Shown: in pieces, positions 36,701-47,219 of the stretch
How the letters are laid out: every line of letters begins with the position of its first letter
Position numbering within the stretch: the stretch's first letter is position 1
DNA from: Propionibacteriaceae bacterium
GTDB lineage: Bacteria > Actinomycetota > Actinomycetes > Propionibacteriales > Propionibacteriaceae
Length of the DNA stretch: 64,000 nucleotides
Direction: 5' to 3'
NCBI GenBank assembly: GCA_031285845.1
Contig: JAITVK010000012.1
Coordinates: forward strand, 1-64,000
Position numbers and translations under genes: made by a program
Notes under the pieces: generated by a model
What the model was told of the DNA's origin: nothing
The model's database searches: none
What the model saw: the letters and a program-made list of their open reading frames with translations, nothing else

Positions 36701-37306
36701 GATCCGGGTGACACTATCGACGTCACAGGTCCCGACGGCCGCCCCGTCGTGGGTTGCCAGGACATCCCGATTCAGTCCGACGGCAGCTTCGTGTGCACGC
36801 CAGCCACGCCGCTGCATCCGGGTGACCGGATCACGGTGACTGAGACGGACCCGGCGGGCAACACCTCTGACCCGACACCGGTGATCGTTGGCTCGCTCGG
36901 TATCGAGTTCGGCTACCCGACTCGTGATCATGGTCAGACTCAAACTGTCACGGGAACCAATTTCAACCCCGGGGAGCAGGTCTGCTTGATGATCTACTCG
37001 ACTCCGCTCGATGGCGGCTGCCAGACGGCTGACGTCAACGGCACCGTTCACTACACCTTCGTGGTTCCGGCTGACTTTGAGACGGGAACACACACCGGCA
37101 CGCTGACTGGTGTGAAGTCCGGATCGGTGTCGGGTACCTTCGTGGTGAACGCTGACAAGACGATCGTCATCAGCACCGGTGGTATGGCGGTGGACATGAC
37201 GCAGGCTCTGAGTCTGCGTGGTCTGGCCGCTGGCCTGGTCGTGGCAACGATCGGTGTGTGGATTGGTGCGAGTCGACGCAAGTCTGGAGTTCGCTCCAGT
37301 ATGTGA
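27743..37306 (+). CDS. Giant secreted surface protein with SdrD-like, GEVED-like and ~16 Big-1-like Ig modules
   Basis: 3187 residues. A signal peptide (RRLFK, a hydrophobic core, cleavage near AQA-AEPTG at ~50) leads into a Trp/Gly/Asp-rich region to ~480 that I do not recognise. An SdrD B-like domain (~500-575; NDLNGDGQISSDEPG) and a GEVED-like region ending QGEIEDYSF (~838) follow. About 16 Big-1/invasin-like Ig modules (~947-2777) come next, many carrying a CxxGxDGxC-type hairpin, then three Bap-like Ig modules with DPAGNVSD (~2780-3040). The C-terminus has ISTGG, a hydrophobic helix and SRRKSG, an imperfect sortase signal lacking LP. Big-1 and SdrD modules are typical of long adhesins. 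The frame is unbroken over 9.5 kb. Adhesion or biofilm function is inferred. It is followed by a strong terminator. Confidence 0.88.
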   Translation: MPSSSGVVHNVNSPHRRLFKSVASVSAFVLTIGGVFLGQSLQAPLAQAAEPTGHQGPTPQWAKVSNWSAVWDHPLNEDSVYYSLDAAHPSTDQDGTEDILWEAYDWSTDMSTYKTRATMHWTGTSAGGGDFTEYQFSSMAIGRIGGKKDNPSGPLTAYFWSRDARQNNGPASCSEGYTPIVRVTSGESDIFWSCMPAPKGEGNTGAWPIVTSDGRNDSLFSGGVDAGHATGGEIDQYSGDLYVVSSYLGQADDKEPGSAAASEEDAWRFSVWDPETGYFSLSGAVQPGDWTSGMSTAPQERTEIWTNNDGGGTANPYTPADFALDADGNAYMYTGGGVTPTSNGNMKLVRMEPARDADGNIVDGSASNPWRYYVVENIYKEHPEQFWDNAGGQYGTWGNAFLNGQLLNGAGTRTYNLPSDAPSSADGCLSRERMSQYTNPVPGPDCSGSGYAYPGTTNMVKVDPLSATAKIVYSTNNQNQPDPISSVARDNASSQQAMIIRGTLYNDLNGDGQISSDEPGLAKQTVALYDSAGVLKSTQKTDSTGKYSFLTSGVGGTTYYVRPVQIQAPMADGVTMTNAVQTWGAGSQSSGNTAAIQCGAQTVTSSAGAACSGAISAYTNPDPALTALGSTSQASTWLSYATVTLATSTSVPTADFGFTTQGSYGDAAAGPMTTNVPSHVNGVTDELHLGASLGSYAGPANDNAAHNATDDGVGVATKTLGDLALQDQLLAATKSYPLAVDVTGAAAAQAQLEGWTTNLAGDVWNQAASWTASGATPDPSFQYQGSGSVSGSPTVQMRVNASTATATVPDNAKSEYSGAVDSTAPWASQGEIEDYSFGVTDSVYRPAVEYSGQTAVDFQVNGQTLTAGAQTGVVAGTPKAATVGQVTTVTATTGAGNARFKSATVSDTVTGQVLEATVTPSGNGASVSFTAQSGGDVTVLFSYSSPVDPGKSSLKVEPPSQVVGGQIQAIATIRDTEGSAVTNELVTFSNKTPSLVTMTDPTTGQPATTCTTGADGQCYLNVSSNTAGVYPDEVSATVKSGSTGQQEEVSDSPQTVTFTNDGADPEHSDLVVTPAGPLPAGVGVGNTYTATTTTRDKLDNLVPGAVVTLEVTYADGSAVNPEWTKLSATTCTTGDDGKCAVTLTSYKAGDFVIHSRIPNASGTLTDVRNSPASVKYVAGPPDENPDDPICVDSAGGTKLTATPEVPVNGTATATAYVTDSYCNPVGDGVAVNFGVDKNATFVPAGTTPQATSAVTGADSKAIVKLTDGTPETVNVSADLGPNRALNGSPAPVTFTPGPGPCASTSLFKVTPTAVATDKITWVTADGVDAYTGVITAKTCDGVLLPDLDPTVFTLTPAAGDDVVVSDIANTGNGTYTATMTSTKATALDKATQATVKAEVGGEQIGQDELIPFKAGAASAEKSTLTVDHTTRTTGQPVTATATALDAFNSLVGEGVKFTFKVDDANGSAAVDPLECTTDASSTCSVKVNDTEAETVVFHGLLGSTDIGGGGDPALASPKTLTFTEGPVSAEMSTLVVDRETQVVGQNITATATAKDAAGKTLGAGTTFSFTTEDADGSATLSAATCTTDASGTCSVTITDTKVEKVTLHGTVNGQEIGGGGDPALKSPKLLNFTHGPVDPDKSHVTVDPTVQTAGSPVTVTVTVRDSYDNPITDLTKEDFVMTGTSAGLPDLTFGDWSSLPDGSYTYYPTTSYLVGTFTVGATVTGVELTDKPTVKFIPGKVCVTNCEPIDVPGTPEVESDTHRTALVMIVNDMAADGKAQDVAEGSAYDHYGNIVPDAVFTVTDATTGALAGKLNPATQTSEPTGDDAKTTVAWTSTTVGVYSANAKVTSGDRTEVLDVPTPAKNGVNSIRFVQGNISAEKSQLIITPDHAQVVGSVFEAKALIVDDNRNPIAGAVVTFSVDSQWKEDTQAAQLSDFTCQTGADGTCLVTVTSHFAGDYQVHATVPTASNPAAELGGDGDPTRSSPQTITFFAGDVCNPKVEQCQSEDNPDTPEVDESKNATSVTVDPNNAKADGVDHDGIVVTTVDKYGNPVEDATVEFATSDKDLALKATSVQTDVEGKGTVFATSTVAGEHKANVTVDGKDLPQSPVTLTFIAGDLGGLRLTIDPMTSQEVGSTFAITASATDPQGNPLQVSVAFDLPENLTTTDGAETTTCATSDQGLCTIKVTSTKVGSYPVVGTVGSLTSNSVTAEFTHGPVDPLHSTAELIRNGAAYNGVDHNIVKVTARDRYDNPVPGAAVSSTPVAGKADALTIQPDIAPTGQDGTTEIWYSSTTKGDKTVDVTINETVTPTGSPVTMYFGDVVDPGKSSWTIAPDGPLMVGTGSDSTYTLTATLRDKDGRPVQGAAASFAIDHDQASTTWTPDTQYCVSNAQGVCSVTVSSTKAGTFAFTASVATGQIGSAQGRSWTPGPVCAECSKVTVIDDNAVADGNARDIALVEAYDQYNNPVPGQTVVTTPGDDLLIAQSGIKATGEDGKTTIWYSSTKAGEHLAKVAIGPNKVEPAFPGAASPAKLHFVAGDADPEHSFLTVDPHETVVDGSVTAKATIRDAFDNMVPDEPVTFTVDGLGFFSTLDRAAANQTTSCTTGEDGTCQVTLTDHKAETVNVHATIMTGDPTETAVATDIKDSPQPVKFTAGDESPTCVDPATGKPGEGSTLKVDPTTLNTGQQTTATAHLVDKYCNPVGPGRSVEYTVNGDGEFVGDGVTGQTVTVKTDGDSNAVIKITDQTPEKVLVHATINDKASGNPKADITGSPAEVTFTDGDKPNPPVITDPEDETLTNDNTPQISGTSDEPGDVVTVKDGDGSTICTATVQGSGTKGTWSCTPDKPMTDGRHEVTAVQEDPAGNVSDPSNQVSIIIDTIPPHAPTIDTANGEEIGGTVPDTPENPLDPGTTVTVTDDDGDEICTAEVQDDGTWSCLTPDGTPSGPIHAVATDPAGNVSDETTRDLDTTRPDPPLAQSPNGSEVTGSGDPGDTIDVTGPDGRPVVGCQDIPIQSDGSFVCTPATPLHPGDRITVTETDPAGNTSDPTPVIVGSLGIEFGYPTRDHGQTQTVTGTNFNPGEQVCLMIYSTPLDGGCQTADVNGTVHYTFVVPADFETGTHTGTLTGVKSGSVSGTFVVNADKTIVISTGGMAVDMTQALSLRGLAAGLVVATIGVWIGASRRKSGVRSSM

Positions 37307-37379
37307 TGTGCCTGGTGTGGGGGTGCGGGGTCGCCGACTTACGGCGGCGGCTCCTCACCCCCCAGGCAGGTCTCTGCAA

Positions 37380-37414
37380 GGAAGCATCCGCGATTCTTGA
37401 TCGTGGATGCTTTC
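37380..37414 (+). terminator. Terminator of the giant surface-protein gene
   Basis: A 15-pair stem (37380-37394 with 37400-37414, G-T pairs included) with loop TCTTG. The arms contain AAGCATCC and GGATGCTT. It lies 73 bases after the stop codon. The T-run after it is short. Confidence 0.75.
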
Positions 37415-37608
37415 GTCTGAGCTTCATGGTGGCGCTGTCAAGGGTCGCGGCCATGAAGTGGGGATGATGGCGCGGCGGGGCTTTTGGGGCCGCGATCATC
37501 GAATCTCAATATGATCCCGCGGGGTTCCGATGTGGGCGCATCGGAGGCGGGACGGCCTGAATGTGGGGCGGGCTGATGCTTGACAGGGTCTGGGGACAAT
37601 GAAAGACC

Positions 37609-37716
37609 TTGGGTCAGCCCGTCACCGCCAATGAACTCTTTCGTGGGTTCGACGTTTCGAGAACAGCCCTCGCCGGCGATGTGACACTCGGCGACGTCCT
37701 GCGGTTGTGGCAGTGA
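37609..37716 (+). pseudogene. Possible remnant of a former gene
   Basis: An open stretch of 35 codons ending in TGA, with strongly G/C-biased third positions and a protein-like tail (TLGDVLRLWQ). It has a stop just upstream and no family I recognise. It may be the last piece of a gene lost when the island formed, or chance. Confidence 0.2.
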
Positions 37717-37792
37717 CGCGTCCTTGTGAGGAGTCTCGTACGAGCGACGCGGGAAGGCTCGCACGAGAAGACACCTCAGAGTTGTCTTGGAA

Positions 37793-37832
37793 TCCCGCCC
37801 AGTGGCGGGAGACTTTCCTGATCAGTTACACT
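37793..37832 (+). promoter_or_regulatory. pyrG promoter with palindrome over the -35 region
   Basis: -10 TACACT (37827-37832) lies eight bases before GTG 37841, giving a leaderless transcript. The expected -35 position (37804-37809) falls inside the inverted repeat TCCCGCC-CAGT-GGCGGGA (37793-37810), which could be an operator. Confidence 0.5.
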
Positions 37833-37834
37833 GA

Positions 37835-40221
<2,387 letters not shown>

Positions 40222-40327
40222 GCAGCACGACCGAATCGATCCAATCGGTCGATCGACTGACAGGGTGGGTCAACCGACTGGACGGCACTAGTCCAACATC
40301 GCGAGTGGGCGCTTCGCGCTAACCGGC

Positions 40328-40357
40328 CGACTGATGGGTCGACCCATCGATCAGTCG
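40328..40357. terminator. Hairpin between convergent Nudix and esterase genes
   Basis: An imperfect palindrome: CGACTGAT pairs with ATCAGTCG and GGGT with ACCC, with a four-base bulge. It overlaps the end of the minus-strand esterase gene and sits between two convergent genes, so it may terminate both. Confidence 0.5.
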
Positions 40358-41361
40358 ATGACCTGATCGGGTTGCAGGTGGGCTGACAGCCAGTGGAGCT
40401 GTTCGAGAATCATGTGGTCTTGGCCGCCCTCATGGTCGTTCCACGGCCAGACCTTGATCGCTTTGTCGGTCCCTGCGTAGGTGTTATAGGCGGCGAAGAC
40501 GGTCGATGGTGGACAGGTCTGATCCATCAGGCCAGTGGAGAACAGAACCGGGATCTGACAGAATCGGGCCCAGTTGACGCAGTCGAAGTACGACAAGGTG
40601 GTGAAAACCGTGTCGGCCAACTGCGGGTTGTACTTCAGATAGTTGGCGATCTCATGGTATGGCTCGCGATCGGTCAACCCGACGGCCCGCGGGAAATCGC
40701 AGAGGAAAGGCACGTCAGGCATCGCGCCGGCCAACGTGATCCCGCTGAGGCTGGCCAGACCAGTCGCTGCCAAGGTCAGACCCCCGCCTTGGCTGGCCCC
40801 GGTCACGACCACACGGTTCGGGTCGACCCGTTCCAGTTGGGCAGTGGCTTGAAGTAAGCGGATGGTGTCGACGAACAGCCGACGATAGTAGTACGTGTCG
40901 CGGTCGAGCACCCCTAGTGTCATGACCCCCGGTGTGGCGGTGGCCCCACGACTGGGGTCTGGGTCGTCGGTGGTGGCGCCGAAGTGGCGGGTGGCCCAGC
41001 CTTGGGCGCGAGAGTCCATCGTGATGTGGACGTACCCTGCTTGAGCGAAGTGCGAACCCGTCCATGGATAACCGCGCGCGCCGGCGTACCACATGTAGTT
41101 CACTACGGTGGGTAGCGGGCCAGTGGTGTGGCAGGGGACTCGGACCCAGGCGTGGATGCGCGCGCCGTCGAAGCCAGCGAAACTGAGGTCGTAGACCTCG
41201 TAGGCCGTCAGCGGCACCTCCACCGGTTCACAGCGCACATCCAGCTCCTGACCCATCTGGTCATCCAAAGTGGCTCGCCAAAACGTCTCAAAGTCCTCGG
41301 GCAGTGTGGCCGCGCCGTGATAGGCGCGCAATTGATCGTCTGAGTAGTCGAAAAAGGCCAT
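40351..41361 (-). CDS. Acetyl xylan esterase / cephalosporin-C deacetylase family (CE7)
   Basis: 336 residues without signal peptide. The CE7 pattern is clear: RGYPWTGS with the RG-Q-like region, nucleophile Ser190 in GASQGGG, acid in GLMDQTCPPST and His in NDHEGG. The family removes acetyl groups from xylo-oligosaccharides and other small acetyl esters in the cytoplasm. The gene stands alone on the minus strand between the Nudix and xerD genes, and its promoter overlaps that of xerD. There is no ribosome site before ATG 41361; a TAAGCT -10 six bases upstream suggests a leaderless transcript. Confidence 0.92.
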   Translation of the reverse strand: MAFFDYSDDQLRAYHGAATLPEDFETFWRATLDDQMGQELDVRCEPVEVPLTAYEVYDLSFAGFDGARIHAWVRVPCHTTGPLPTVVNYMWYAGARGYPWTGSHFAQAGYVHITMDSRAQGWATRHFGATTDDPDPSRGATATPGVMTLGVLDRDTYYYRRLFVDTIRLLQATAQLERVDPNRVVVTGASQGGGLTLAATGLASLSGITLAGAMPDVPFLCDFPRAVGLTDREPYHEIANYLKYNPQLADTVFTTLSYFDCVNWARFCQIPVLFSTGLMDQTCPPSTVFAAYNTYAGTDKAIKVWPWNDHEGGQDHMILEQLHWLSAHLQPDQVID

Positions 41362-41362
41362 G

Positions 41363-41377
41363 ACTGTAGCTTACAGT
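41363..41377. promoter_or_regulatory. Palindromic bidirectional promoter core (esterase / xerD)
   Basis: ACTGTA-GCT-TACAGT is a perfect palindrome. Forward, TACAGT (41372-41377) is a -10 ending six bases before GTG 41384 of xerD. On the reverse strand, TAAGCT lies six bases before the esterase ATG. Both start codons are therefore within seven bases of the palindrome. Confidence 0.55.
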
Positions 41378-41383
41378 TGGACT

Positions 41384-42325
41384 GTGACCGCACCGGAGAA
41401 TCCACTTGCCGATGGGATCCAGGCGTACATGGATCATCTGAAAGCCGAGCGCGGCCTGTCGAGTAACACCGTGGCGGCCTATCGACGAGATTTGAGGCAT
41501 TACGTCGACTATCTGCGTGAGTGTGGGGTGGCCCGGCCTGACCAGATCGATCCTGGTGTCGTGGCCGGTTTCGCCCATCAGATGACCGCTGAGGGATTGT
41601 CGAGCGCGACGGTGGCGCGGATGACAGTGGCCGTGCGCGGTCTGCATCGGTTTTGGGTGAGTGAACATTACGCCAGCGAGGATCCGGCCAGTCAGATTCA
41701 GCCGCCGCATCCCGGATTGCGGTTACCGAAAGCGCTGACGGTCGATCAGGTCGATCGTCTGATCGCCGCCACCGGAGGCATGGGTCCGGTCGCGGCGCCA
41801 GAGCAGCTACGTGACTGGGCGCTGGTCGAACTGCTCTATGGCACCGGCGCGAGAGTCTCCGAGGCGCTGGGGCTGAACGTGGACGACGCGACGCGGCTGT
41901 TGACCGAGCCGACCGCCGGACTGCGGTTGCAGGGCAAAGGGCATTCAGAGCGGGTCGTGCCGGTGGGCAGCTACGCCAGGGCCAGCTTGGAGGCTTGGTT
42001 GGTGCGCGGTCGACCCACCTTGGCCAAACTGGCCAAGGTGGCCAGCCCAGCACTGTTCCTCAATGCTCGCGGTGGCAGACTGTCGCGGCAGAGCTGTTTC
42101 AACCGGATCGCTGAGCTGGGGCGACTAGCCAAGATCGGGGCCGATGTGTCGCCTCACACCCTGCGCCACTCCTACGCCACTCACTTGATCGACGCCGGAG
42201 CCGACGTGCGTGTGGTCCAAGAGTTGCTCGGCCACGTCAGTGTGGCCACGACTCAGGTCTACACGCTGATCACCGTCGATCATCTGCGCGAGGTCTATCG
42301 TCAGGCTCATCCACGGGCGCTGTGA
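41384..42325 (+). CDS. xerD: Tyrosine recombinase XerD
   Basis: 313 residues. An N-terminal SAM-like core-binding domain (~8-95) precedes the catalytic domain with Arg157 (GTGARVSEALGL), His258 and Arg261 (HTLRHSYATHL), His284 (LLGH) and the nucleophile Tyr293. With XerC it resolves chromosome dimers at dif. It corresponds to Rv1701 next to the Nudix gene. Start GTG 41384 follows a TACAGT -10 at leaderless spacing; an earlier in-frame ATG at 41360 would lie upstream of the likely transcription start. scpA/parA genes usually follow in actinobacteria, but here secA does. Confidence 0.94.
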   Translation: MTAPENPLADGIQAYMDHLKAERGLSSNTVAAYRRDLRHYVDYLRECGVARPDQIDPGVVAGFAHQMTAEGLSSATVARMTVAVRGLHRFWVSEHYASEDPASQIQPPHPGLRLPKALTVDQVDRLIAATGGMGPVAAPEQLRDWALVELLYGTGARVSEALGLNVDDATRLLTEPTAGLRLQGKGHSERVVPVGSYARASLEAWLVRGRPTLAKLAKVASPALFLNARGGRLSRQSCFNRIAELGRLAKIGADVSPHTLRHSYATHLIDAGADVRVVQELLGHVSVATTQVYTLITVDHLREVYRQAHPRAL

Positions 42326-42493
42326 GTCGGCCAGCGGGTTGGCCTAACGCCTCAGGTGGTCGTATGCCAGCGCGACCTGGCGTGGTGTGGTGACAGATGG
42401 ACCACCCGAGGTTGGCTGACCCGTGTTCTCGACAGATGTGCGACTTCTCGGTCGATGTGCAACGGCTGATGTGGTACCTGTTCGTCGACCCCG

Positions 42494-42528
42494 TAGAATA
42501 GGGCAACGGAACCTCGCGCCGCGCGGGG
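42494..42528 (+). promoter_or_regulatory. secA promoter and leader hairpin
   Basis: -10 TAGAAT (42494-42499) is followed by a 7-pair GC hairpin in the leader (CCTCGCG-CCG-CGCGGGG, 42512-42528) and then an AGGATAGG ribosome site before ATG 42547. The hairpin lies directly before the ribosome site. Confidence 0.5.
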
Positions 42529-42546
42529 AGAGAGCAGGATAGGCGA

Positions 42547-45294
<2,748 letters not shown>

Positions 45295-45302
45295 ACCGGT
45301 TG

Positions 45303-45836
45303 TCAGCCGATCATCAGATCGCGCCCACGCCATCGGCCGTCCCGGTTCTCCACTCGAAACGCCATGGCGTGGCTGGCGGTCGGCGTGACCAGGCGAGCGG
45401 TGACCTCACAACGGTGAGGACCCGTGGGCTGGGCTCGTACGGACGCCAGCTTCACGCTGGTTCGGCTCCACCCCTGGCGACGCCGTTCCACCGTGACGAC
45501 AGACTGGGGGTCGAACAGCGCTTCGACCTGTGCTAAACGCCGCTGACCGTCTAGAGCCTCGGCCAGGACGCGCGACAATTGTGCCGCCGCCATCTGCCAA
45601 TGATCGGGTGTGGTGGGTTGGTCCGCGGCTGGCGGCTGTGGTGCGGTCGGCGCTTGACCGCGGCTCGACGCTCGGGCAGGCGGGACATCGACCAGGTCAC
45701 GCCACGAGGACACGACAGCGCAGGCAGTCGAGCGCGAGTCCTGGGCGGCTTGGGCGGACAGTGGATCCCAAGACCAGTGATCGGGCTTGGCGGCCTGGAG
45801 CGGACGAATCCACGCCTGGGTGGTGATAGATGTCAT
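45303..45836 (-). CDS. DUF6459-family (Rv3230-region type) hypothetical protein
   Basis: 177 residues from the chosen ATG. The C-terminal ~110 residues show the pattern found in the small protein encoded beside actinobacterial secA: a helix like AAAQLSRVLAEALDGQRRLAQVEALFDP, then RCEVTARLVTP and AFRVENRDGRWRGRDL. Function unknown. It converges with secA, eight bases apart. ATG 45836 is preferred because GATAGT lies six bases upstream (leaderless style); a longer in-frame reading from 45920 exists. My family name is from memory of the pattern and should be treated as moderate confidence. Confidence 0.75.
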   Translation of the reverse strand: MTSITTQAWIRPLQAAKPDHWSWDPLSAQAAQDSRSTACAVVSSWRDLVDVPPARASSRGQAPTAPQPPAADQPTTPDHWQMAAAQLSRVLAEALDGQRRLAQVEALFDPQSVVTVERRRQGWSRTSVKLASVRAQPTGPHRCEVTARLVTPTASHAMAFRVENRDGRWRGRDLMIG

Positions 45837-45927
45837 GAATCCACTATCGGCGGGGGCGACGCCGTGGCGCAAGGGGTCGGGCGAAATCTGTGGATAACTG
45901 GCGTGGAACTTGCCCGGCATCGGGGAC

Positions 45928-46407
45928 TCAGGCCGGGTGCGACGCCAACCAGGCGTTCCCGACTGACTCGCAAGCGCTCATGATGGAGGTGATGTGTTTG
46001 GCGGCCATCTCCTCGATCTTGCGGCCGACGAGAGGGATTTTGACGACGAAGTCGGCGTCGTACGACAGGGTCGATCCGGTGGGGGTCGACGCCAGTGACA
46101 GTGGACCGTCGCACTGAGCGGGGACCCCTAACACGGTCAAGGTCATGCGCCCGGTGACTGGATCGGTGTCGCGCGGATCGTCCCAGGTCACGGTCTGAGT
46201 CACAGTCATCTGGGCTCCGAGGACACGACGGGCGACCTGGGGAGTCCGCATGGTCAGCACGCTGGTCAGCCCTGCGGCCAAGACGCTCGTGGTGACGTTG
46301 TCGGCGTGAGTCTCCTCGCCGACGTACTGAGCGAATTCAGGGTTGACGAGCATGGCTGCCACCTGTCCCGCGGGCGCGGCGAAGGTTAGCCTCGAAGTGA
46401 TCTGCAT
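45928..46407 (-). CDS. DUF2505 / START-like (SRPBCC fold) protein
   Basis: 159 residues starting MQITSRLTFAAPAGQVAAML, the strand-helix opening of SRPBCC/START-like lipid-binding domains, and ending in the long C-terminal helix IEEMAAKHITSIMSACESVGNAWL. DUF2505 proteins are common in actinobacteria and of unknown function; a hydrophobic cavity for lipids or aromatic ligands is typical of the fold. The start is ATG 46407, because homologous sequence begins there and AGGGG lies just upstream. It is divergent from the hydrolase-Mur ligase cluster and shares a symmetrical promoter region with it. Confidence 0.85.
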   Translation of the reverse strand: MQITSRLTFAAPAGQVAAMLVNPEFAQYVGEETHADNVTTSVLAAGLTSVLTMRTPQVARRVLGAQMTVTQTVTWDDPRDTDPVTGRMTLTVLGVPAQCDGPLSLASTPTGSTLSYDADFVVKIPLVGRKIEEMAAKHITSIMSACESVGNAWLASHPA

Positions 46408-46427
46408 ACCCCTATGGTAGGCTAACC
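46384..46427. promoter_or_regulatory. Divergent promoter region with 9-base inverted repeat and iron-box-like sequence
   Basis: GGTTAGCCT (46384-46392) and AGGCTAACC (46419-46427) form a perfect inverted repeat. The sequence around 46412-46430 matches the DtxR/IdeR consensus at 14 of 19 positions by my count. Within it TAGGCT (46418-46423) may be the -10 of the plus-strand operon. Confidence 0.4.
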
Positions 46428-46436
46428 GAGGTTGTG

Positions 46437-47219
46437 ATGGAGGCCGGTGTGGAGATGATTGTGGATGGCGTGACCGTCCATTATGAGACGCACGGCTCGG
46501 GTCCTCACGTCTTTCTGCTTCACGGTTGGGGATCGAATTTGACCCTGTTTCGACCAATCGCTGAGGTCATCGCTCAGAAGTACACCGTAGTCAGCCTGGA
46601 TTTTCCCGGTTGCGGCCAGTCGGGGGAGCCCGATGAGCCGTGGGGGATCGAGCAGTACGGACACTTTGTCACCTCATTCATTGCGCATTTTGGACTCGAT
46701 GAGGCCATCATTCTCGGCCACTCTCACGGCGGGCGCGTCGCACTCTATCTGGCCGCGCAAACTGACCTTCCTTTTCGCATCACCACGCTGATCTTGGTCG
46801 ATTCGGCCGGATTGGTTCCGGCGCGCTCAATCGCCTATCGAGCGCGGGTGCGCGCCTACAAACTAGGCAAAGCGGTCCTCACGTCACCCCCGGTGAAGCG
46901 GTTGTTTCCGCAAGCAGTGGACGGTTTCCAAAAAGTGATGGGGTCGAGCGACTACGCCGCCGCGTCCCCGGTGATGCGCGGGTCCTTGGTCAAAGTCGTC
47001 AACACCGACTTGGCTCCACTGTTACCCCAGATCAAAGCCGAAACCTTGCTCATTTGGGGCGATGCTGATCAGGACACCCCGCTGTCGGATGGCCGGGCGA
47101 TGGAGGCGGCGATTCCTGGAGCCGGCTTGGTCGTCCTGACCGGGGCGGGACACTACAGTTTCCTCGATCAGCCGTACGTCTTCCGTCGAGTCATTGAGTC
47201 TTTCCTTCAGATCGGGTGA
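46437..47219 (+). CDS. Alpha/beta hydrolase in a Mur-ligase/Ddl cluster
   Basis: 260 residues. The fold motifs are VFLLHGWGSN (oxyanion), GHSHGGRVAL with the nucleophile Ser, a late Asp in IWGDADQDTP and His in GAGHYSFLDQ. No signal peptide. It overlaps the start of the membrane Mur-ligase gene (TGATG) and is followed by a Ddl-like ligase, so it belongs to a three-gene operon linked to cell-wall precursors. Its substrate is unknown; an ester or amide of a D-Ala-type compound would fit the context (inference). Start ATG 46437; GTG 46434 or ATG 46455 are alternatives. Confidence 0.9.
   Translation: MEAGVEMIVDGVTVHYETHGSGPHVFLLHGWGSNLTLFRPIAEVIAQKYTVVSLDFPGCGQSGEPDEPWGIEQYGHFVTSFIAHFGLDEAIILGHSHGGRVALYLAAQTDLPFRITTLILVDSAGLVPARSIAYRARVRAYKLGKAVLTSPPVKRLFPQAVDGFQKVMGSSDYAAASPVMRGSLVKVVNTDLAPLLPQIKAETLLIWGDADQDTPLSDGRAMEAAIPGAGLVVLTGAGHYSFLDQPYVFRRVIESFLQIG

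Noticed and set aside
34772..37093. 773-codon open frame opposite the giant surface protein, and several other long antisense frames at 28295-34800
   Set aside because: They lie wholly antisense to a gene with strong family support. Their products are low in hydrophobic order and rich in Arg/His/Val patterns expected from reading high-GC codons backwards, and none has a ribosome site or known motif.
45889..45897. Perfect DnaA box as evidence for a replication origin
   Set aside because: A single box is expected about once in 130 kb by chance, and there is no dnaA, dnaN or AT-rich unwinding region nearby.
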